Shown piece by piece: positions 46,201 to 55,200 of a stretch of 58,108 nucleotides of DNA (position 1 is its first letter; every line of letters begins with the position of its first letter). Under the pieces are notes generated by a model. The model saw nothing but the letters and a program-made list of their open reading frames with translations. It made no database searches and was not told the origin of the DNA. The stretch is from CAYLPJ01 sp964385465. Lineage in GTDB: Bacteria; Planctomycetota; Phycisphaerae; SM23-33. Made by a program: the position numbers and the translations under genes. The stretch is taken from NCBI GenBank assembly GCA_964385465.1, contig CAYLPJ010000040.1, positions 1 through 58,108 on the forward strand. The letters run 5' to 3'.

Positions 46201-49200
46201 AGGTACACCTCTCCCGTGCCGTCGGCGGCGGTCTCCCGCCAGGCGAGGATGACGTTCCCGGTCGCGTCGGCCGCGACCGCCGGCGCCCGCGAGGAGCCGG
46301 GGGTATCGCTGACGCCGCCCCCCCCGGCCGAGCCGGCCAGTTCCTCCCACGCCGAGCCGTTCCAGCGTGCGAGGTAGATCTCGAAGTTGCCGTTCCGCGC
46401 GTCGGCCCAGGCGACGACAGGCCGGCCCGAGGCGTCGAGGACGGCGGCCGGCTCGACGGACATCGCGGCGTGCCCGCTGAGCCCCGCGCCGGTCGCCGAC
46501 CAGGCGAGCTCGGCCCATCGCCCGGCGAGCTCTGCCCCGACCGGCAGCGTGGCGGCGGCGTGGTCGTCGGCGGGCTCGGGCGCGTCCGGCGGCGCCGGCG
46601 AGCCGGGGCCGTCCCCGCTGCCGCCTTCGTCGCCGCCGGCCGGCGGGCCGGGCTCGAACTCCGCGAAGTCGTCCGTCCCGTCGCCCTCGTACCCGGTGTC
46701 CGTGCCATCGCCGCCGCGTGCGAAATCGTCCCCGCCGTTGCCGTAGACCGTGTCGTCCCCGGCCCCGGCCCAGATGCGGTCGTTGCCGTCCCCCGGGTCC
46801 GACACATCCCCCATGACCGTGTCGCCGGCGATCTGGTCGCCTCCCGCGCCGGCCTCGATATGGTCGTCGCCGAGGCCGCCGTAGATCGCATCGCCGCCGC
46901 CCTCGCCGTAGATGCGGTCGGGCCCGCCGTGGCCGTAAAGCAGGTCCGCGCCGGCCGAAGGGGATTCGTCGTTGCTCCCAGCGTCGCCGACGAGGACATC
47001 GGCGGCGCCGTCGTCCGGGTCGGAGCCGCCCTGGCCGTACAGGAAGTCGCCCCCCGCGCCGCCGACGAGCAGGTCGGCACCGTTCTCGCCGTGCAGTTCG
47101 TCGGCGCCGGGCCCGCCGTGCAGCTCGTCGGCGCCGGCGCCGCCGTAGAGCAGGTCGTCGCCGCCGGCGCCCAGCAGGCGGTCGCTGCCGCCCTCGCCGT
47201 AGAGCTGATCGCCGTCGGGCCCGCCGTGGAGCACGTCCCGGCCGGCGCCGCCGTACAGCAGGTCCGCGACGGCCCCGCCGGTGTCGGCGTGGAGCCGGTC
47301 GTCGCCGGCCTCGCCGTAGAGGACGTCCCCGCCGGGCCCGCCGGCGAGAAGGTCGCTGCCGACACCGCCGTAGGCCACGTCTGCGCCGGCGCCGCCGTAG
47401 ACTTCGTCGTCCCCGCCGTGGGCGTAGAAGACGTCCGCCCCGGCGTCGCCGAACAGCCGGTCGGCGCTCTCGCCCTCGGCGCCCGGGCCGTAGGAGAGGT
47501 GATGGCCGTGGAACTCGTCGTCGCCGGGCCCGCCGTGCAGCTCGTCGGCACCCTCGCCGCCGATCAGCGTGTCGTCCCCGAGGCCGGCATAGGCGAGGTC
47601 CTCGCCGGGGCCGCCCTCGATCGTGTCGCCCCCGCCAAGGCCGTAGAGCAGGTCATCGCCCGCCCCGCCGCGGAGGGTGTCTGCCCCGAGGTCGCTGCCG
47701 GTCAACACGTCGTCGCCGTCGCCGCCGTCGAGGCTGTCGCCGTCGCCGCTGCCGGCGTGGAGGGCGTCGTCGCCGGCCTGGCCGTGGAGGGCGTCGGCGC
47801 CCGCGCCGCCGTCGAGCCAGTCCGCACCCGAGCCGGCATAGGCGGTGTCGGAGCCGGCTTGGCCATGGATGCGGTCGGCCCCGCCGTTGCCGTAGAGAAT
47901 GTCGCCGTCGTCCCCGCCGTAGAGCAGGTCCGCGCGGTCGCCGGGCGCCTCGGCGTCGAAGGTCGTGTCCGAGCCGGCGTCGCCGGCGAGCGTGTCGGCC
48001 CCGGCGCCGCCAAAGAGCACATCGGCGCCCGCGCCGCCCCACATCTGGTCGTCGCCGGCCTCGCCGTGGAGGGCGTCGTCGCCGGCGCCGCCGTCCATCG
48101 CGTCGCCGCCGGTCCCGCCGTACAGCCGGTCCCGACCGCCTTCGCCGTACATCGCGTCGGAGCCGTCCCCGCCGTGGAGCACGTCGTCGTCCGCCTCGCC
48201 GTGCAGCGTGTCGGGCCCGCCGTTGCCGAACAGCACGTCCATGCCCGCCCCGCCGTAGAGCGTGTCGTGGGCGTTGTCGTCGCCGGCGCCGTCGGGCGTG
48301 TGGCCGTGGAGCTCGTCGGCGCCGTCCTGCCCGCGGACGGTATCGGCGCCGGCCCCGCCGGCGAGCAGGTCGTCGCCGGTGCCGCCGTAGAGGTCGTCGT
48401 CGCCGCCCTCGCCGAACAGTTCGTCCGCGTCGCCGTCGCCGGCGAGGGTGTCCGCCCCGGCCTGGCCGTGCAGCTCGTCGGCGCCGCTTCCGCCGTGGAT
48501 GTCGTCGTCGCCGGCGCCGCCGTACAGCACGTCCGCCCCGGCCGCGCCGCTCAGGATGTCGTCGTCGCCGTCGCCGTAGAGGTGATCCACGCCGGGCCCG
48601 CCGTCGATCGTGTCCCGCCCGTCGCCGCCGTGGAGCTCGTCGATCTCGCCGGCGCCATCGTCGTTGTCGCCGCCGAAGATGTCGTCGTCGCCGTCGTCGC
48701 CGAAGACCGTGTCCCCTCCGGCGTTGCCGTAAATCCGGTCGTCGCCGGCCCCGCCGTGGATCTCGTCATCCCCTGCCTCGCCGTTGATGGTGTCCCGCCC
48801 GTCGCCGCCGTCGATGGTGTCCGCGCCTTCGCCGCCGTAGATCTCGTCGCCCCCGCTCCCGCCGTCGATCGTGTCATCCCCGGTGCCGCCCAGCAGCCTG
48901 TCGACACCCGCGTCGCCGTGGATTTCGTCGGCGCCGTCGCCGCCCTCGATGGCGTCCCCGCCGGCGCCGCCGTGGACGACGTCGTCATCGGTGACGCCGA
49001 GCTCGGCCGCGTCGGTCACGCCGGAGAAGATCGTGTCGTCCCCGCCGGCGCCGTAGATATGGTCGTTGCCCGCGTCGCCGTAGATCAGGTCCGCCCCGGT
49101 GCCGGTGGTCTCGTCGTCGTCGCCGTAGAGCCAGTCGTCCCCCTGCTTGCCGGCCAGCGTGTCGTCCCCGCCCATGCCGTAGATCGTATCGACGCCCTCG

Positions 49201-52200
49201 CTGCCGCTGAGCTCGTCATCGCCGGGCCCGCCGTAGATGGTGACGCTCTCGGCCTTGGGGCCGTAGATCTCGTCGGCGCCGTCCCCGCCGTCGAGCGTGC
49301 AGGTGAAGCCTGCCAGCACGGGCAGTCCGGCGTCCTCGTTGCCGTTGCGGTCGATGACGATCAGGTCGTCGCCGGCGTCGCCGTAGACGGTCACCTCCGC
49401 CAGGCTGCCGTCGGTCAACCGGGGCACCTCGATGATGTCGTTGCCGTCCCCGCCATGGACGCTGATGCGGCTGATGCCGGTCAGCTCCTCGCTGACGTAG
49501 AGCTCGTCGTCGCCGCCGCCGAGGTCGATCTCGATCTCGTCCACGTCGGCGAGGGGGATCTGCTGTGTGCGGCGGTTGGGCGTGTCGCCGGGGTCCTCGC
49601 GGACGATCTCCAGCACCTCCGTGCCGTCGTCCAGCTCCTCGCGGTCGAGGCGGTAGATGTGAGGCTCATCCGTGCCCGCCCGCAGGTCGTCGCCCGGCGC
49701 GGTCGGCCCGCCGTCCGGCGGCGGGTCCCCGCCGGCGGGGGCGGCCGGGGGCTCTTCCGGCCCGGCCAGCGTCACCACGCCGCCTTCGACGGTGGCCATG
49801 GTCAGCGTGTCGTCCTGGCTGCAGCCGATGGTGAAGTCGACGAGGCGGATCTCCCACTGCTTGTTGCGGTCGATGGAGAACAGGACCAGGTCGATCTTGA
49901 AGCCGACCTCGAAGAGCAGGTCGATCCAGCCGCTGAGGTTGAACAGGCACCACCAGCCCTCGTTGGTGACGATCCATCCGAGCTCGTCGAGGTGGATCTT
50001 GTTGTCGCCGGCCAGGCCGCCGGTCGTGTCGGTGGTGGTGTTCAGCAGCGTGCCCGTCTCGATGTCCGCGTCGTTGAGGTCCAGGCCGATGCCGCCCTCG
50101 ATGCCGACCCCGCCGTAGAGCTCGACGCCGATGAATCCCAGCAGGTCGGCCTTGCCCTTGATGCCGGCGACAATGCCCGCCTCGATGTAGATCTCCGCGT
50201 GGTCGCGCCCGTCGCGGTGGTTGTCGCCGAGCCAGAAGCCGTCGAAGAAGTCCGTCCACTCCCCGCCGTCGAGGATCTTCCGCAGGCCGTAGGTGTCCAG
50301 CCCGAGGGAGACGTCCAGCCCCAGCGTGACGTAGCCCTCGACGTACAGGTTGAGGCTGATGCTGCCCAGGAAGGGGATCCCGTAGCTGAGCAGGGGCACG
50401 TCCAGGCCGAACCGCTCGGTCAGCTCCAGCGGCTCGGGGTCCCAGACGACCAGGTCCACGTCCTCGCCCATCATGAGCATGATGAGGTTGCTGGGCTCGA
50501 GGATCGGGAAGGACAGCCCGTAGTCCTCCTCCAGGTCCTCCTTGATCTCGCTCCAGGACCGCGGGGGCAGGGGGTTGCCCGGCTCGGGCGTGTCGAACCA
50601 GCTCAGGACCATCGGAAGGTCGCTGAGCAGCAGGTTGGCCCATTGCGGCAGGTCCAGGACCTCCGCGATGGTCATGTCCAGCATCGGGATGTTCGTGCCC
50701 AGGAAGTCGCTGACCTGCTCGGGGACCGGGTAGTAGTCGTTGAAGAACTCCAGCACGGGCCCGACCACCCCGCCGATGGCGTCGCCGAGGTCGATGTACG
50801 TGATCCGCGTGTCGTCGCGTTCCATGACGAACGCGTCGAGGACCTCGTGGCTGCGGTCCGCCCACGGGCCGAAAACCACGCGCCGGTCGTCCAGCGGCTT
50901 CCACCACATCTCGAAGGCCGAGTGGAAGCTCGGCCAGTCCTCGTTGCCCGGCTCGCCGAGGTAGACCTCCAGCGGCAGGTAGACCTCCATCTCCAGCGCG
51001 GGGTCGACGTCCACCACCTCGTTGAAGCGGCTGGTGAGTTCGCCGATGGAGACGCGGCCTTCGCCCCGGGGGTCCTCCAGGCCCATCGTGACCCCGCCGC
51101 GCAGTGCGGCGATGCCTTCCCGCCCGGTCGCGTCGGTCCCGCCGACGCGGAAGCCGACGATCAGGAAATGCCCGCCGACGTCGTTGAGCGTCGCGGTGGC
51201 CGCGGCGGTCAGGCTCAGCTCGTCGCCGGGGTAGTCGACGATGTAGAAGCCGTCGTCCTTGGTGTAGCCGAAGCCCAGGTCCAGCGCCAGGTCGATGCCG
51301 ACATCGAAGTCCACGTCCACGTTCAGCCCGCCGGCCGAGCCGCCGAGGTCCCAGGTCAGCTCCTCGCTGAGGAAGTTGAAGGACTCGTCGATGTCGAAGG
51401 CGAACTCGAAGCCGCCGCCGCTGAGCAGGTCGATGTCCAGCGGCAGGCCCCAGGTGTCGGCCAGGGCGTCGACGGCGTCGTTGAACAGCGCCGACGTGTC
51501 GATCCCCCCGCCGGAGAGCTGGGCCTCGAGGTCCTGGAAGAAGCCCACCACGTCGTCCAGGAAGTTCCCGCCGAACAGCTCGTTGAGGCTCTGGTTGATC
51601 AGCGGGATCTCCTGGTCGAAGATCTCCACGCCCGCCACGTCCAGCAGCCACTCGATGATCGCCCCCACCGCCGCGATGGCCGTGTTCCAGTCGAACTCCA
51701 GGTCCACCAGGCTGTCGAAGAGCTCGCTGAAGTTCTCCTCGGTGTTGACCGTGATGCTGTCGAGGTCCAGGATGTCGGCCCACTCGAGGTCCAGCGTGGC
51801 CGTGTGGGGCTCGCCGAGGATCTCCGCCGTCAGCTCCAGATTCACCGTGGCCGCCCCGGTCGGGCCGTCCAGGTCGATCACGCCGAGCGGGTTGGCAAAC
51901 AGCTCGCTCATGGTGACGACGCCGTCGCCGTCGCCGTCGGTGATCCGCAGGCCCACCGAGGCCGGCTCGTCCTCCATGCCGATCTCGCGGAACAGCGCCG
52001 CGGTGCCGGCGGCCTCGAGGTTGAGCATTCCCAGGGCCCCGGCCGAGCCGGAGATGGCCCCGTCGATGCCGAACGTCACGGCCAGGGGCAGGTCCTCGGG
52101 CAGGTCGCCGGGCTCGTCGGGGACGAGGAAGACGGCCTCGAGGGGGTTGAGCTCCCCGAAGCGGATGCCCCAGGTCAGCGCGCTGGAGAAGGATGCGTTG

Positions 52201-55200
52201 AGGTGGATATCGCCGTTGAGCTCGAGGCCGAAGATCTCGCCGGCGCCGTTGTCCATGCCGTGGCTGAGCCCGAAGTCCACCGGCGTGGCGCCGTAGTCCT
52301 CGCTGAAGCCGACGGTGAAGCGGATGTCGTCGTCGGTGAGCTCGACGTCGTCGGTGGAGATGCCCAGCACGTCGATGAAGTCCTGGATCGAGCCGAAATC
52401 GCCCTCGCCGTCGAAGCCGCCCATGAAGTCCGCCAGCGTCGAGGCGAAGTCGATCACGTCCGAGAGGCTCGCGCCGATCAGCGGCAGCTCGAAGCCCAGG
52501 ATGTCGCTGCCCGTCCAGTCGCTGATCAGCTCGATCAGCTCGGCCAGGCCGTCGAGGATCAGCCCCGGCGAGAACGACGAGAAGTTCGTGAACGCCTCGA
52601 CGTCGATCGGGTTGGTGATCTCGATCGACGACGGGTCGAACAGGTCCGGCCAGGTCAGCGAGAGCACCGGCTCGTCGGCCAGCAGGGCGTCGAACGGCGC
52701 GCCGGCCGAGAGGGGCAGCTCGGCGGCGACGCCGGCGACGAACTCGTGCTCGACGAGGTCTCCGAGGGCGTTGTGGGTCAGCTCGTGGAAGGTGATCCGC
52801 CCGTCGTCCTCGTTGCCGCCCCCGGGGCTGTCCAGGGCCGGGTCGGTCAGGCTCAGCGCGATCCGCGCCGGGTCGGAGGTGTCTTCGCCCTCGCCGCTGT
52901 AAAAGTACGCCCCCCCGCCGTCGATGCCGACCTCCAGGAAGCCCAGCGTCGCCGAGGCGTCCACCGTGCCGTTGACCAGCGCCGTGGCGTACAGTTCCGG
53001 CTCGGCGGCGTCGACGAGGTAGAACGACATGTCGTCGGTCCGCACGCCGAAGGTCAGCTCGGCCCCGACGGCCAGCTCCAGGCTCGCGCCGACCTCCAGG
53101 TCGAAGCCGATCCCCATCTCCCCCATCGAGAAGTCCAGCGCGTCGATCGCGTGGGTGTACGTCCGCTCGAAGCCCAGCGTGTACTCCAGCCCGTAGACGT
53201 TCTCGCCCGGGTCGATCTCGACGATCTCGCCGGTGGCGTCGGGATCGATCACCTGCAGCAGCTCCAGCAGGCGGTCGGAGTTGTTGAACAGCAACTGCTG
53301 GACGGGCGGGAGGCCCTCGCCGGGGCTCTCGAACTCCTGGAGCTCATCCAGGAGGTTGACGCCGAGAAATTCCTCGAAGTTCAGGTACTCGCCCAGGTCC
53401 ACCCCCAGCAGCGCCAGCGTGTCCGAGAGGAACTGGAGCGTCTGGATGACCCCGCCGAGGCTCGTCAGCGAGCTGACGCCGTTGGCGAACAGCTCGCCGG
53501 TCATGTCCGAGAAGGAGTCGAAGTCCAGGAACTCATCGAGGTTGTGCGTCAGGCTCGACGTGTCCCGCAGGTCCGGCCAGGATACCGTCAGCGTCCGCGA
53601 ACCGCCGACGCCCGGCAGCATCGTCGCCGTCAGCGGCAGGGACGCCTCGGCCGAGCCCGTGAACTCCACGTCGATGATGTCCCCCACCGAGCCGGAAGCC
53701 AGGTCCGAGAGGCTCAGCCGCCCGCCCGAGGGGGTCAGCTCGGCGGAGATCTCCGCCTCCAGCGTGCCCGTCGCGTCGTCGACCTCCACACCCAGGAACC
53801 CCACCGACGCCTCGGCGTGGTCGATGCTCACCGTCACCGACGCCGAAAGGGCCACCTCCGGGTCCGTGTCGCTGACCTGGAAGAAGAACTCCCGGGCGTC
53901 CAGGTCCACGCCGACGGCGATCGCGGCCGAGAGCTCGTAGGCCAGCTCCACGTCGCCCTCGATGGCCAGGGCGAACGTCTCGCCGATGCCAAGGTCGAAG
54001 GGCACGTCGACGGTGTCGGACCTCGTGTAGGCGAACTCGTAGATCAGGTCCCCGCCGGCGAGTTGGACGTCCAGTCCGGCGACCTCGGCCAGGCCGGCCA
54101 GGGCGCTCTCCAGCCCGCCGGCGGTCTGGAAGCCGGAGATGGTGTCCAGCACGTCGGAAAGCATGTCGCCGAGGTTCGCGTTGGTCGCCAGGGCCGAGCC
54201 GATCAGCGGCAGCGAACGGCCGAGGAACGAGCCCCCGAAGAGCCCCTCGATCCCTGCGAAGCCCGCCAGCCCGCCGAGGCCGTCGGTGAACAGGTCGGCG
54301 CCGATCTCGGCCAGGTCGGCCAGGTCCGGCAGGTCGATGTCCACGTTGATGCCCGACGGGTCGGCGATATCCGTCCAGGTGACGTCCACCGACTGCGTCC
54401 CGCCGAACAGCGAGCTGGTCACGTCCAGGCCCATCGACGGCGCGTCGCCGACATGCGAGAGGTCGGCGTCGACGAGCGAGGCCGTCGGGGTGGTCGCCAG
54501 CTCTCCCAGCGTGACGTGCCCGGCGGCCTCGCCGGCGGCGCTGACGCCGGGGTCCAGCAGGTCCACCGTGAAGCGCCCGTGGAGGGCCACGTCCGAGGAG
54601 GGCTCGATCTGGATGTCGGCGAAGCCAAGCCTCGCCGCGGCGGCGAGGTCGCTGCCCGCGATGGTCGCGTCGACATGGAGCGTCTCGTCGGAGGCATCGA
54701 CGTAGAAGACCGCCTCGGTGCCCGTCCAGACGGCGCCGACGTCCATCTGGAAGTCGAGGCTGACGGTCACGTCGAGCGAGCCGCTGAAGCTCAGGTCCAG
54801 CGCGGCGGCGTCGAAGCCGGCGTCCAGCGGGATCGAGGCGATCTCGTACGTGTCGGCGAAGCCGACGTGGAAATGCAAGTGGTCCGGGTCGTCGGTGAAA
54901 CCGCTTGCGTCGATGCCGGGGACGGCCAGGGCGGCCTCCAGCTCGGCCAGCGTGGTCACGCCGGAAAGGTCCGGAAGCAGGCCGTCCAGGACGTCGCGGG
55001 GATCGAAGTCCGTGCCCAGCGCGTCGGAGATCAGCGGCAGGGCCCGGCCGAGCACGTCGCCATCGGTCAGGTTGCCGGTCCAGGCCGACAGGCCGGAGGG
55101 ACTGGCGGCGCTGTCGCCGAGGGCGCCGACGAGGGCGTCGACGATTTCGGCGTCGTGGGTCCCGCTGAGCAGCAGCCGCGGCTCCAACGGTTCGAAGATC

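Noticed and set aside
46650..49300. CRISPR-like dense short DNA repeats
   Set aside because: The repeats are imperfect, have no spacers, and encode RTX nonapeptides in one open frame.
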